NCBI GenBank assembly: GCA_013359215.1
Contig: JABWCH010000011.1
Coordinates: forward strand, 1-53,751
Source of the DNA: Candidatus Brocadiia bacterium
GTDB taxonomy: Bacteria > Planctomycetota > Uabimicrobiia > Uabimicrobiales > JABWCH01
Length of the DNA stretch: 53,751 nt
Direction of reading: 5' to 3'
In this document: in pieces, positions 1-8,406 of the stretch
How the letters are laid out: each line of letters opens with the position of its first letter
Position numbering within the stretch: the first letter of the stretch is position 1
Notes under the pieces: generated by a model
Seen by the model: only the letters and a program-made list of their open reading frames with translations
Told to the model about the DNA's origin: nothing
The model's database searches: none
Translations under genes and position numbers: made by a program

Positions 1-7
1 AGTCAAC

Positions 8-24
8 AGCGTTGGGACAACGCT
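8..24. terminator. short hairpin after the oadG-like gene
   Basis: Seven-base-pair stem (AGCGTTG / CAACGCT) with a 3-nt loop, ten bases beyond the stop codon of the minus-strand OadG-like gene. No T-run follows on the minus strand, so it is a weak terminator candidate or simply an intercistronic hairpin. Confidence 0.25.
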
Positions 25-33
25 CCTGGCAGT

Positions 34-396
34 TTATTTATGGTGTTCTGGTTTATGTTTGTTGATAGCGTGAGAGGCCATAATGCTGGCTACGCCTTGT
101 TTGCTCCAATTGTTTTCTGGAGGAGCATTTCTATAACGCAATTTTTTAATCTGAAATTTTTTATCAATCGCTACAGCAACTGCTGCTGAGATAACAGCAA
201 GCAGCTCAGGCGGAAGGTCATGGGGGTATTTTTCTTCGACCTTGACTTCTGTTGTATGAGCAGGTGCAGGTTGCATAGAGACTTTGTTCAATTTTTTGAA
301 CAATCCAATAATACCTGCGACCAGAATCAATGAAATATAGACCACTGTCATAGCAATAACAGTGATCCTAAACGCAAAAACAAGTTCTTCTGACAT
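34..396 (-). CDS. OadG-like gamma/delta subunit of a sodium-pumping decarboxylase
   Basis: A 120-residue protein with one N-terminal membrane segment (about residues 8-34) followed by a charged, proline-containing linker and a short conserved tail. This is the architecture of the small OadG/MmdD subunit that anchors biotin-dependent, Na+-translocating decarboxylases. An AAGGAAA ribosome-binding site lies 8 nt before the ATG. It follows the carboxyltransferase gene by about 30 bases, so the two are almost certainly cotranscribed. The biotin carrier and the membrane beta subunit are not in the window and would be expected beyond base 1. The family call rests on size, topology and context more than on strongly conserved residues. 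Confidence 0.7.
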   Translation of the reverse strand: MSEELVFAFRITVIAMTVVYISLILVAGIIGLFKKLNKVSMQPAPAHTTEVKVEEKYPHDLPPELLAVISAAVAVAIDKKFQIKKLRYRNAPPENNWSKQGVASIMASHAINKHKPEHHK

Positions 397-423
397 AAGA
401 AATTTCCTTGCTAAAATTTGCCT

Positions 424-1977
424 TTACAAGGGGATCAATCCATGTTTCTTTTGTGGACGTAGCTCACGCTTGGTGCGCAAGGACTCCAGAGCAAGACTAA
501 GGTAGCGTCTTGTGTCCTGTGGCTCAATCACATCATCGATCAGATTTCTGCCAGCTCCAATAAAGGGATTGGCGAATTGGATCTGGTATTCCGATATGAA
601 TTCTTCGCGTGTTTTTTTAGGATTCGAGGATTTTTCGATTTCATCTTTATATATGATGCTTACTGCACCTTCAGCACCCATAACAGCAATTTCTCCTGTA
701 GGCCATGCTACAACTCTGTCGCATCCTAAATCTTTTCCGCACATGGCAAGATAAGCACCGCCGTAAGCTTTTCTTACGATGACGCTGATTTTAGGAACAG
801 TGGCAGCCGAATAGGCAAAGAGCATCTTCGCTCCGTGTCGGATGATTCCACCATGCTCTTGCTGTATCCCAGGCATAAAGCCAGGAACATCCACAAAAGT
901 AATAAGGGGAATATTGAAAGCATTGCAAAAACGGACAAAACGGGCGATTTTATCTGAGCTGTTGATATCCAGAACTCCTGCCATTACCATAGGTTGGTTG
1001 GCTACAATGCCTATGCTTCGGCCATTGATTCTGCCAAACCCAACCAGGGCATTGGGTGCGAATTCTTCCTGGACTTCGAGGAAATCTTCATTGTCCACAA
1101 TATTCAAGATAACCTCTTTCATATTATAGGCTTGCCGAGGGTTATCGGGAATGATTTTATTGAGGACTGGATTTTCGCTGACCAACAATTCTCCCTCGCT
1201 AAAGTCTGGGGGGTCTTCCATGTTGTTGGATGGCAAGAAGCTCAAAAGTTTTTTGCAAATTTCCATGGCATGTTCATCGTCATCCGCTACAAAATGGACA
1301 ACACCGCTGTAGGCAGTTTGAGCATAAAAGCCGCCTAATTCTTCGGAAGAAATCTCCTGGCCTGTTACTTCTTTGATAACCTGTGGCCCTGTGATGAACA
1401 TTCTTCCAGCTTTTTTGGTCATGATGATAAAGTCTGCCATTGCTGGAGAATAGGCTGCACCACCAGCGCAAGGACCTGCTATAATAGAAATTTGAGGAAC
1501 AACACCTGACAAAAGGACATTGCGGTAAAAAATACGACCATAACCGCTAAGAGACATGATTCCTTCCTGGATTCTTGCTCCACCGCTATCATTGATCATC
1601 ACAAAGGGAGCTCCGCATTTGAGAGACATGTCCATCATCTGGCAAATCTTATCGGCATGCACTTCCCCTACAGAGCCACCAAGGATAGTAAAATCCTGGG
1701 AAGCCAAAAAGACTTGACGGCCTTCTACGCATCCAAGACCTGTAATTACTCCATCAGCAGCTTGCTCTTTATCCTTGAGTCCAAAGCCTGTGCAGCGATG
1801 TTGGGAAAAGAGGTACATTTCTTGAAATGTATTCTCGTCCAGAAGGCAAGCGACTCTTTCACGAGCAGACAATTTGCCTGATTCGTGCTGTTTTTCGATT
1901 CGCTTTGCTCCTCCTCCCATCCATAGCCGTTTTTTCATTTCACGCAATTTTTCGATTTTTTCTTGGGTTGTACTCAT
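424..1977 (-). CDS. acyl-CoA carboxyltransferase (methylmalonyl-/propionyl-CoA type)
   Basis: 518-residue carboxyltransferase of the PccB/MmdA family. Both halves of the crotonase-like fold are visible: an N-terminal half with GGSVGEVHADK and the oxyanion-forming GPCAGGAAYSPA, and a C-terminal half with DVPGFMPG and RKAYGGAYLAM. The enzyme moves CO2 between biotin and an acyl-CoA. With the neighbouring OadG-like subunit it most likely belongs to a membrane methylmalonyl-CoA decarboxylase that exports Na+, as in propionate- or succinate-linked fermentation. The reading frame is open 60 bases further upstream. The start at 1977 was chosen because the protein there begins MSTTQEKIEKL like its relatives and has AGGAAAG just before it. 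Propionyl-CoA carboxylase is the alternative role. Confidence 0.88.
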   Translation of the reverse strand: MSTTQEKIEKLREMKKRLWMGGGAKRIEKQHESGKLSARERVACLLDENTFQEMYLFSQHRCTGFGLKDKEQAADGVITGLGCVEGRQVFLASQDFTILGGSVGEVHADKICQMMDMSLKCGAPFVMINDSGGARIQEGIMSLSGYGRIFYRNVLLSGVVPQISIIAGPCAGGAAYSPAMADFIIMTKKAGRMFITGPQVIKEVTGQEISSEELGGFYAQTAYSGVVHFVADDDEHAMEICKKLLSFLPSNNMEDPPDFSEGELLVSENPVLNKIIPDNPRQAYNMKEVILNIVDNEDFLEVQEEFAPNALVGFGRINGRSIGIVANQPMVMAGVLDINSSDKIARFVRFCNAFNIPLITFVDVPGFMPGIQQEHGGIIRHGAKMLFAYSAATVPKISVIVRKAYGGAYLAMCGKDLGCDRVVAWPTGEIAVMGAEGAVSIIYKDEIEKSSNPKKTREEFISEYQIQFANPFIGAGRNLIDDVIEPQDTRRYLSLALESLRTKRELRPQKKHGLIPL

Positions 1978-2094
1978 AACTTTCCTAATCAAAATACAAA
2001 AGGGGAAAAATCCCCTGACTAAAAAGAAGATACGCATTTTATTCCCAGTATTTGCGAATAAAATGCGTAGATTTGTACGGAATAAATATTACCA

Positions 2095-2263
2095 TAGAAA
2101 CTAAGAAGTTAGATGTTTGCTGAAAAAGCAAAAATTTTTATCACGAATAGAACGAATGGTCGAATGGCACGAATAGTTTTTATAAAAATTTCATTCGCAT
2201 AATTTTGTATATTCGTCTTATTCGTGATTAATACTTTTTGGGTTTCGGTTTCTCCGAGATAGG
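2095..2263 (+). repeat. 167-bp dispersed element, copy 1
   Basis: Begins TAGAAACTAAGAAGTT and ends GAGATAGG. The interior is rich in CGAAT and ATTCG words that can fold back on each other. Nearly the same sequence recurs at 46494-46660 (same orientation) and 39448-39605 (inverted). It fills the gap between the carboxyltransferase and FHA genes. No ORF or transposase is present. Confidence 0.8.
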
Positions 2264-2278
2264 TGTTATGGATAATAT

Positions 2279-3436
2279 TTACAGCAATAATGAAATATCA
2301 TATACCGTATATTCAGGAGCAATATCTTTGGTCGATGGTAGCTCTATAATTTGGGGTCTTTTGGGTTCATTGCTGATTTCCACAGGATAGGACTTATCAT
2401 ACCCCAATCTTATAATCCCTTCTTCTAAAAGCATAATTGCTCCGCCTATAAGGGTTTCCATTCTGGGATGTTTCCTGAAGTCCAGAGTTGTTCCATAGCG
2501 GCTGCCTAAATCCTGGATATACCATTGACCATAGCTATGAAAAATTTGAAAATTTTGGCGGGAGATGCTTCGCTCTCTTCGCCCTAGATTGATAAAACAA
2601 AAATTTTCTTCATCAAATTCAATGTTTCGTATATCATTGGTGCTGCGGCCTACAATATAAATTTTTTCAGGTTTAAGTTCCAAGGATATGTTTTCTCTTA
2701 GCAGATTGAGATAGTATGGCTGGTTGTCTGGATTGCTGGCATCTATTTTGCCTGAGTGCATGGTTCTCAGGATTAGTCTTGTTCCATTGGAGAATTCTAT
2801 TCTGTCACCAATATGCAAAGGGATGATGACATCCTTTTCATCGCTTAGAATAAGCTTTCCCATGGCATCGTTTGTAATGCGGATTTTATTTTTAGAAAAA
2901 GTTCTTAAATGAAATTGCTTATTTTCAAAAAAAAGTACATCTTCTGATGGCAATAGTGGGATTTTTTCTTCGGTATTTAAAAAAAATATGTCCCCTTCGC
3001 CAGGAAAATCGCGCATCATAAAATAAAAAAAATCGCTTTTATAATCGAAATCGTAGTCCTTTGGCTTTTCTTCCTGGGCTTCTGTTTTTTGTCGCAGGCC
3101 AATCGTTAGCAAGGATGTTTCCTGGCTTCTTTTAGAAAATTCGATTACATTGGTCTGTTGCTCACATAAAGGATAATAGTAAGAGCCCCATTCTTGGTCA
3201 TAAGCTTGCCTTTTGCTGATCGTAGAAAGCAGACGATCTTTTACCATAGCAAACTTTCGCTCCATATCTATGGCAAAATTTTCTTTTTGGAGCATATCGC
3301 CTAAGTTGTTCCAATCAGAAGATTCTAGTTTAAGAATGGCTAGATAAATGAGATTAGGAGGAGAGCTTGGAGGTATGCCAAGAAAGTTATAAAAATCAAC
3401 AAATTTTTTTGTTTCAAGACTCTCAAGGTTGCTCAT
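2279..3436 (-). CDS. FHA-domain protein with J-like N-terminal region
   Basis: 385 residues, no signal peptide. Residues about 255-345 form a forkhead-associated domain: the strand-turn GR at 263-264, SISRQ at 290-294 (in place of the usual SxxH) and LGSRYGT at 310-316. FHA domains bind phosphothreonine peptides, which fits the PknB-like kinase elsewhere in the window. The N-terminal 85 residues (FYNFLGIPPSS ... RQAYDQEW) resemble a J-domain-like helical hairpin without an HPD motif. Residues 160-225 form a beta-rich stretch that may be a second, degenerate FHA-like fold. AAGG lies 8 nt before the ATG. Cytoplasmic signalling scaffold is an inference; the partner is unknown. Confidence 0.7.
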   Translation of the reverse strand: MSNLESLETKKFVDFYNFLGIPPSSPPNLIYLAILKLESSDWNNLGDMLQKENFAIDMERKFAMVKDRLLSTISKRQAYDQEWGSYYYPLCEQQTNVIEFSKRSQETSLLTIGLRQKTEAQEEKPKDYDFDYKSDFFYFMMRDFPGEGDIFFLNTEEKIPLLPSEDVLFFENKQFHLRTFSKNKIRITNDAMGKLILSDEKDVIIPLHIGDRIEFSNGTRLILRTMHSGKIDASNPDNQPYYLNLLRENISLELKPEKIYIVGRSTNDIRNIEFDEENFCFINLGRRERSISRQNFQIFHSYGQWYIQDLGSRYGTTLDFRKHPRMETLIGGAIMLLEEGIIRLGYDKSYPVEISNEPKRPQIIELPSTKDIAPEYTVYDISLLL

Positions 3437-3507
3437 AGTAATGCCTTAAAGTTTCATCTGGGAAATATGACAGAATTTTTTGATTTTGCAGTTTTTTGAT
3501 TTTAAAT

Positions 3508-4551
3508 TTATGAACTTTTGCTTCTTTTCCTGGCTAAGGAAATTGCACTGATTTCAATGAATTCTTCGTCGGATATGCCATCATCAAAAATGCTGTCTTC
3601 ATCAGATGTGCCATCTTCCAATTCCATGCCTATTTTATACCATTCTTCTTCATCTCTATGCTTTTTAAGCCTTTCCTTGCCTGATAAACCTGCGGCAATA
3701 AATTCTTGCTCTGAAGACTCTTCCCAATCATCGGTTTCTTCCCTTGTTTCAGAGACACCATAAGTGAAATCAGGCTCTTCTGTATGGGAATCTTCGTCTT
3801 TGGTTTGTTCGGCTGCACTTTTAAATTCTGTTAAGCCATCGGAAAGAATTTGTAAAGCACCAGCAGGCTTTGCTGCTTTTTCTTTTTTTACAGTAGCGGG
3901 CTTAGTTTGCTTCTGGGCAAGAGACTGCAATGTAATATTGAAAGAATCAATTTCTTCTAGTTTATATTTTATTAAAAGATTGTTATCAATTTTAACCTTC
4001 TGCCCGCATCTTTTGCAAGGAAATTCATTGACTTGCAAGCCTAGTATGTTGTATTGCAACTCACAGCCTTGACATGATATTACTAAACGATCTTGTTCTT
4101 CTAAAATTTTTTCTGCGTGGTTTATACTGAGATGCCCTTTATTTATGAGCAATTCGCTTAGACGGAAAAGCAGTCCTTTTTTTGCCATCTGGCTTTGCAG
4201 GCATAAACACTGGTATATGGCTTCCTGGTCTAAATAGTGGTTTTTAAAGCCTAAATAGCCAAATATCATATCATCTTTGCGTTCTTGTGGATTTATTGCA
4301 GGCTTGGGAAGCTTTCTTTTTTGTGTTTCGAGAATATCTCTAAACTGTCCTCGGCTGATATATCCTTTTTCCATTAAAATCAGCGCAACAGGACAAAAAT
4401 GTTCTCGGGTTCTTTGTGTTTCCAGAGCTTCTTCTAGTTGTTCTTTGGTGATGAAATTGTTTAGCAGTGCAATGCGGCCAAAAAGGGAATCTTCTTTGAT
4501 GAGAGCCATATTTTTTCTCAAACTGGGAAATGGAATTATTGAACCAGACAT
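3508..4551 (-). CDS. GspE N-terminal-like tandem domain protein with zinc ribbon
   Basis: 347 residues. Two helical repeats (about 15-84 and 93-152) each carry the pattern FGRIALLNNFITKEQLEEAL or FRLSELLINKGHL. This resembles the MshEN/GspE N-terminal modules of type II secretion and pilus ATPases, here without any ATPase. A four-cysteine zinc ribbon (CQGC ... CKRC, about 158-182) follows, then a long, very acidic low-complexity tail. Such modules in secretion ATPases can bind cyclic di-GMP; that is family knowledge and is not shown here. The annotated ATG has no clear ribosome-binding site. An ATG 14 codons downstream (4509) is preceded by a weak GAG and is equally possible. Precise function unknown. 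Confidence 0.55.
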   Translation of the reverse strand: MSGSIIPFPSLRKNMALIKEDSLFGRIALLNNFITKEQLEEALETQRTREHFCPVALILMEKGYISRGQFRDILETQKRKLPKPAINPQERKDDMIFGYLGFKNHYLDQEAIYQCLCLQSQMAKKGLLFRLSELLINKGHLSINHAEKILEEQDRLVISCQGCELQYNILGLQVNEFPCKRCGQKVKIDNNLLIKYKLEEIDSFNITLQSLAQKQTKPATVKKEKAAKPAGALQILSDGLTEFKSAAEQTKDEDSHTEEPDFTYGVSETREETDDWEESSEQEFIAAGLSGKERLKKHRDEEEWYKIGMELEDGTSDEDSIFDDGISDEEFIEISAISLARKRSKSS

Positions 4552-4791
4552 ACATTATATTATTTTGATAATTTCACATTTCTACATCAAGGAGAAATAG
4601 AGAGAAATCGAGAGACAAAATGTGACTTTATCAAGTTATCCAAAACCATATAGAAAATTATATCATAGTTTTGTTGTTTTGTCTAGTGAATAAGTTAATA
4701 ATGCTAGATTCGTTTAGAGAGAAGGACATTAGATGGGAAATATTTGTTATAAAGGGAAATTAAGAAGAAAAAAGATATGTATAAAAAAAAA
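4552..4791. other. intergenic, upstream of the GspE-N-like gene
   Basis: AT-rich 240-base gap between the minus-strand gene ending its 5' side at 4551 and the tRNA-Ser genes, also minus strand. No ORF, hairpin of note or convincing promoter could be assigned. Confidence 0.4.
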
Positions 4792-4884
4792 TGGCGGAGA
4801 GGGCGGGATTCGAACCCGCGGAGGCGAATAAATCACCTCAACAGATTAGCAATCTGCCGCTTTCAGCCACTCAGCCACCTCTCC
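4792..4884 (-). tRNA. tRNA-Ser (GCU anticodon)
   Basis: Class II tRNA with a long variable arm. The acceptor stem is GGAGAGG paired with CCTCTCC (7 bp), the anticodon loop contains TTGCTAA giving GCT, and the T-arm carries GGTTCGAATCC. The 3' CCA is encoded. It lies 26 bases downstream of the other tRNA-Ser and is probably transcribed with it from the promoter at 5011-5038. Confidence 0.95.
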
Positions 4885-4910
4885 ATACCAAATTTATATG
4901 CAATTCTCAA

Positions 4911-4996
4911 CGGAGGGAGTAGGATTTGAACCCACGGTCCCTGAGGGGGACAACGGTTTTCAAGACCGCCGCAATAAGCCGCTCTGCCATCCCTCC
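4911..4996 (-). tRNA. tRNA-Ser (UGA anticodon)
   Basis: Class II tRNA. The acceptor stem GGAGGGA pairs with TCCCTCC, the anticodon loop CTTGAAA gives TGA, there is a long variable arm, and the T-arm contains GGTTCAAATCC. Unlike its two neighbours the CCA end is not encoded (TTG follows the discriminator), so it must be added by the CCA-adding enzyme. Confidence 0.95.
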
Positions 4997-5010
4997 AAAT
5001 ATCGTACGTT

Positions 5011-5038
5011 ATTATAGCAAAATTATCATGGTTGTCAA
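5011..5038 (-). promoter_or_regulatory. sigma-70-type promoter for the tRNA-Ser pair
   Basis: On the minus strand TTGACA, a 16-base spacer and TATAAT, a perfect match in both boxes, ending 14 bases before the first tRNA-Ser. Confidence 0.8.
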
Positions 5039-5136
5039 ACAAAAAAAATAATTTATTTTTTAATCAATATAATTAATTTTCAAATAAAGATTTATAGACT
5101 ATTTTTATAAAAAGTTGTTTTTTATCGAAATTTCAT

Positions 5137-5164
5137 TTGACAATCCAATATAAATTGCTATAAT
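5137..5164 (+). promoter_or_regulatory. sigma-70-type promoter for tRNA-Gln
   Basis: TTGACA, a 16-base spacer and TATAAT, again perfect in both boxes, 20 bases before the mature tRNA-Gln 5' end. Confidence 0.8.
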
Positions 5165-5184
5165 ACACGCAGTAAATAAAAGTT

Positions 5185-5259
5185 TACCCGGTAGTGTAAT
5201 TGGCAACACAACAGGTTTTGGTCCTGTATTTTGAGGTTCAAGTCCTCACCGGGTAGCCA
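5185..5259 (+). tRNA. tRNA-Gln (UUG anticodon)
   Basis: 75-base tRNA including an encoded CCA. The acceptor stem TACCCGG pairs with CCGGGTA, the anticodon loop TTTTGGT gives TTG, and the T-arm carries GGTTCAAGTCC. It is divergent from the tRNA-Ser pair and about 155 bases upstream of prs. Confidence 0.95.
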
Positions 5260-5415
5260 CTAGATTTTAGATATACCCACACACATTCTACAATCATCAA
5301 TCAATTTCCAATAAATTCATACCTATCCCCCTTACTACATTTTATAATCAAAATAAAATATCTATCCTTTAATTTTTTTTAACCTTCATCAGCTAAAAAA
5401 TCTTGGAATACTACT

Positions 5416-6360
5416 ATGGAGAAATTTGTTATCATTTCTGGGACAGCACACCCTGAACTCTCTGCGGATATTGGCAAATATCTGAATTTGGAATTAGGGG
5501 CAGTTGATATCAAGAAATTTCCTGATCAAGAATTAGATGTAAAAATCAATTCTGATGTAAGAGGTGCGGATGTTTTTGTTGTTCAGCCTACCTGCACTCC
5601 AGGCAACGAAAACCTCATGGAATTGTTAATTTTAATCGATTGCCTAAAACGAGCTTCTGCAGAAAGAATTACGGCTGTGATTCCTTATTATGGTTATGCT
5701 CGAAAGGACAGGAAAGACGCTGGTCGTGTCCCCATTACCGCCAAGCTTGTTGCCAACCTCATAACCACTGCTGGCGCCCATCGTGTTTTGACTATAGACC
5801 TTCATGCTGAACAAATACAAGGTTTTTTTGATATTCCTGTGGATCATTTATTAGCATGGGTTGCATTCATTCCCTATTTTTCAAGTCTTCAAATCGAAAA
5901 TTTAGTTGTTGTAAGCCCTGATGTTGGAAGCATTAAGCAGGCAAGAGCTTATGCTAAAAAGCTAGGGGGAGATCTTGCTGTCATAGATAAAAGAAGGGAA
6001 TCTGCAACTTGTATTGAAAGCATACAATTGATCGGTGACGTTCAAGGAAAAAATGTATTGATCGTAGATGATATGATCAGTACAGGCAATTCTATAGTAG
6101 AAGCATGCAAGCTAGTCAAAAAAAATGGAGCTAAAGACGTTTATCTCTGTGCAACACACGCTGTTCTTTGTCCTGGCTCAATAGAATTATTGAACCAATC
6201 TGGTGCCAAACAAGTCGTGGTTAGCAACACGATTCCCATAGGCCCACAAAAAAATATTGCTAATTTAAAAATAATTTCTATGGCATCATATTTGGGCGAA
6301 GCTATTTCAAGAATTCACAAAAGCGAATCCGTGAGTGAACTATTTGGACGAATTATTTAA
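5416..6360 (+). CDS. prs: ribose-phosphate pyrophosphokinase
   Basis: 314 residues, the normal family length. It makes PRPP from ribose 5-phosphate and ATP for nucleotide, histidine and tryptophan synthesis. Visible features are FPDQELDVKI near the N-terminus, the RKD loop (YGYARKDRK), the catalytic-flap segment, and the PRPP-binding signature VLIVDDMISTGNSI near residues 215-228. The ribosome-binding site is weak (GGA before the ATG). It heads the prs-rplY-pth series common in bacteria, but a 380-base gap separates it from rplY. Confidence 0.96.
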   Translation: MEKFVIISGTAHPELSADIGKYLNLELGAVDIKKFPDQELDVKINSDVRGADVFVVQPTCTPGNENLMELLILIDCLKRASAERITAVIPYYGYARKDRKDAGRVPITAKLVANLITTAGAHRVLTIDLHAEQIQGFFDIPVDHLLAWVAFIPYFSSLQIENLVVVSPDVGSIKQARAYAKKLGGDLAVIDKRRESATCIESIQLIGDVQGKNVLIVDDMISTGNSIVEACKLVKKNGAKDVYLCATHAVLCPGSIELLNQSGAKQVVVSNTIPIGPQKNIANLKIISMASYLGEAISRIHKSESVSELFGRII

Positions 6361-6740
6361 GGATTAACCAGATAATTTCTTGACTTCTAAAAAAAAAAAT
6401 ATACAATTTCCTCAAAATTTTCAGCAAATATTCTGCTAAATGTTGGCTTATTCAACTCAAACAACAGCAGTAAAAAATAAATTTTTTAGTTGAAATAATT
6501 TTAAAAAAATATATCATTAAGCTGGAGTTTTACTCCACAGGATGAATTTGGCAATTCAATATTGCCTAAAAAATACGCATCGTTCGGTAGCAACTATTTG
6601 CTTGCAAACTATGGTTTTATAAGCCTGACCTTAAATGGTCGAACGGAGCGTAAATATCTACATGAACTGACAGCAGATTGCTGTTTTAGACACCTAGTAA
6701 TTTGTTTATATCGTAGCCTCAAGAAAGGAACAGGATCACA
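6361..6740 (+). other. leader region of the rplY operon
   Basis: 380-base gap. It holds a promoter-like TTGACT/TACAAT pair (6380-6407) and a small TGGAGT/ACTCCA hairpin near 6522. A 60-codon frame at 6562 has no family resemblance and no good ribosome-binding site and was rejected as a gene. A long 5' leader here may carry control of the ribosomal protein genes, but no known leader motif was recognised. Confidence 0.4.
6380..6407 (+). promoter_or_regulatory. candidate promoter for rplY-pth-rpsF
   Basis: TTGACT, 16 bases, TACAAT, just after the prs stop codon. One mismatch in each box. Confidence 0.4.
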
Positions 6741-7370
6741 ATGACTACCATTGCAGTTGAAAAGAGATCGCTGCTAGGTAAAAATGCTTGCAAAAAGCTC
6801 CGAGCAAACGGTCGAATCCCTGGAACTGTTTATGGACAAAAAAAAGAAGTTTTGTCTATAGATCTATCCCTGGAAGACCTTTTATCTATAATTAAAAAAA
6901 GAGAAAAATTAGTACAGCTTCAGATGAATAAAGAGTTAGAAGATGTCATAGTAAAAGAAATTCACTATGATACTTTTGGCGAAAAAGTATATCATATAGA
7001 TTTTTGCAGAATCGATATGAAAGCCAAGATCACCGTAACAGTTCCTCTGTCTTTTATAGGAATACCTAAAGGTGTCAAGGCTGGTGGTATATGGCAAAAA
7101 GCTATCCAAAAAGTTCAGATTACTTGCCTCCCTGTAGAAATTCCAGAATCTATATCCGTCAATGTTGAAGGCTTAGAAGTAGGACAAAACATTCGCGTTA
7201 AAGATTTAGTAGTTTCTAAAACCATTGAAATCAAAAATGATGCAGACAACATTGTCACTTTTGTCAATGCTGCAAAAGAAGAGCAAGCTACTACTGAGCT
7301 ACCTGGTGAAGAGAGAGTAGAGCCACAGGTAATCAAAAAAGCCAAATCTGACGACGATGAGGAAGCTTAG
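6741..7370 (+). CDS. rplY: 50S ribosomal protein L25 (CTC form)
   Basis: 209 residues, the long bL25/CTC version with an N-terminal 5S-rRNA-binding domain (KRSLLGKNACKKLRANGRIPGTVYG, residues about 7-33) and a C-terminal beta domain, ending in an acidic lysine-rich tail. It binds 5S rRNA in the central protuberance of the large subunit. AGGA lies 6 nt before the ATG. It is followed 16 bases later by pth, the usual arrangement. Confidence 0.93.
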   Translation: MTTIAVEKRSLLGKNACKKLRANGRIPGTVYGQKKEVLSIDLSLEDLLSIIKKREKLVQLQMNKELEDVIVKEIHYDTFGEKVYHIDFCRIDMKAKITVTVPLSFIGIPKGVKAGGIWQKAIQKVQITCLPVEIPESISVNVEGLEVGQNIRVKDLVVSKTIEIKNDADNIVTFVNAAKEEQATTELPGEERVEPQVIKKAKSDDDEEA

Positions 7371-7386
7371 TCTTTACTGAGAGCCA

Positions 7387-7983
7387 ATGGAAGCTAACAG
7401 AGTAGAAAAAATTATTTTGGGAATTGGTAATCCAGGCACCCAATATGAGATGACAAGGCATAATATAGGATTTCGGGTTATAGACCATCTTATTTCATAC
7501 CTAAAAATTTCTTTTGAAAACTCTCTGTGGAATGGATTAGCTGCTAAAATGCATATAGAAAACCAGGAATGGATATTCATTAAGCCTATGACTTATGTTA
7601 ATTTAAGTGGCGAGTGTGCAAAAGCAGTTTTATCCCAATACGAGCTTCCTTATTCTTCCTTATTGGTTATAGTAGATGATCTTGCGCTTCCTGTCGGAAA
7701 AATACGTTTGCGACAAAAAGGAAGCAGTGGAGGCCATCGAGGTCTAGATTCAATAATTCAAAGTTTAGGAACTACAGAATTTCCAAGACTAAGAATTGGA
7801 ATTGGCAATTGTATAGACCCAGAAAAGGCTTCTTATGTTCTATCTCCCTTTACCTTGGAAGAAGAAAAAATCCTGACCGAGGTTATACCAAAAGCAGGAG
7901 AAGTAGCCATTTCCTGGGCGAAAGAGTCTAGTATTAATAAAGTTATGAACCAAACTAATGCAACTATAACGAATCATGAGTAG
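7387..7983 (+). CDS. pth: peptidyl-tRNA hydrolase
   Basis: 198 residues. It releases peptides from prematurely dropped peptidyl-tRNA. The family signatures are all present: GIGNPGTQYEMTRHNIGF with the catalytic His, KPMTYVNLSGE, VIVDDLALPVGKIRLR with the catalytic Asp, and GSSGGHRGLDSI. It sits between rplY and rpsF with gaps of 16 and 9 bases, so it belongs to the same transcript. Confidence 0.96.
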   Translation: MEANRVEKIILGIGNPGTQYEMTRHNIGFRVIDHLISYLKISFENSLWNGLAAKMHIENQEWIFIKPMTYVNLSGECAKAVLSQYELPYSSLLVIVDDLALPVGKIRLRQKGSSGGHRGLDSIIQSLGTTEFPRLRIGIGNCIDPEKASYVLSPFTLEEEKILTEVIPKAGEVAISWAKESSINKVMNQTNATITNHE

Positions 7984-7992
7984 GAAAACAGT

Positions 7993-8406
7993 ATGAAATT
8001 AGGAAAAGGAAAGCACTCATACGAAGGAATGTTTATGCTTGATCCCACTAAAGCCAGCCAGGAGTGGGATAGTTTAAAAAAACAAATCACCGAAATGATT
8101 GAGCGTAGAGCTGGGTCCGTCTTACACTCAAGAAAATGGGGTGAAAAGAAGCTTGCCTATGAAATCAAAGGCAACAAACGAGCTACTTATTTATTAATGT
8201 ATTTCGAAATGCCCCCTGAAAATGTCAATGTTTTAAGAAGAGATCTTCAGTTATCAGAAATCGTTATGAGAACATTGATCATTGTTCAAAACAATCCTAA
8301 GGCAGAACAAGAAAAATTCCTGTCTGAAAAGGAAGATGCATCCCAAGAGGCTACTGATCCCAATGCTCTAGCCGATGCACAAAACCAAGAGAAGTCTGAT
8401 AAATAG
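7993..8406 (+). CDS. rpsF: 30S ribosomal protein S6
   Basis: 137 residues: the ferredoxin-like bS6 fold (YEGMFMLDPTKASQEW ... RKWGEKKLAYEIKGNKRATYLLMYFE) plus a hydrophilic, acidic C-terminal extension. AGGAAA precedes the ATG. bS6 pairs with bS18, which is encoded downstream after ssb. Confidence 0.94.
   Translation: MKLGKGKHSYEGMFMLDPTKASQEWDSLKKQITEMIERRAGSVLHSRKWGEKKLAYEIKGNKRATYLLMYFEMPPENVNVLRRDLQLSEIVMRTLIIVQNNPKAEQEKFLSEKEDASQEATDPNALADAQNQEKSDK

Noticed and set aside
6562..6744. 60-codon frame upstream of rplY
   Set aside because: No ribosome-binding site, no family resemblance, and it overlaps the rplY start; it is best read as operon leader.
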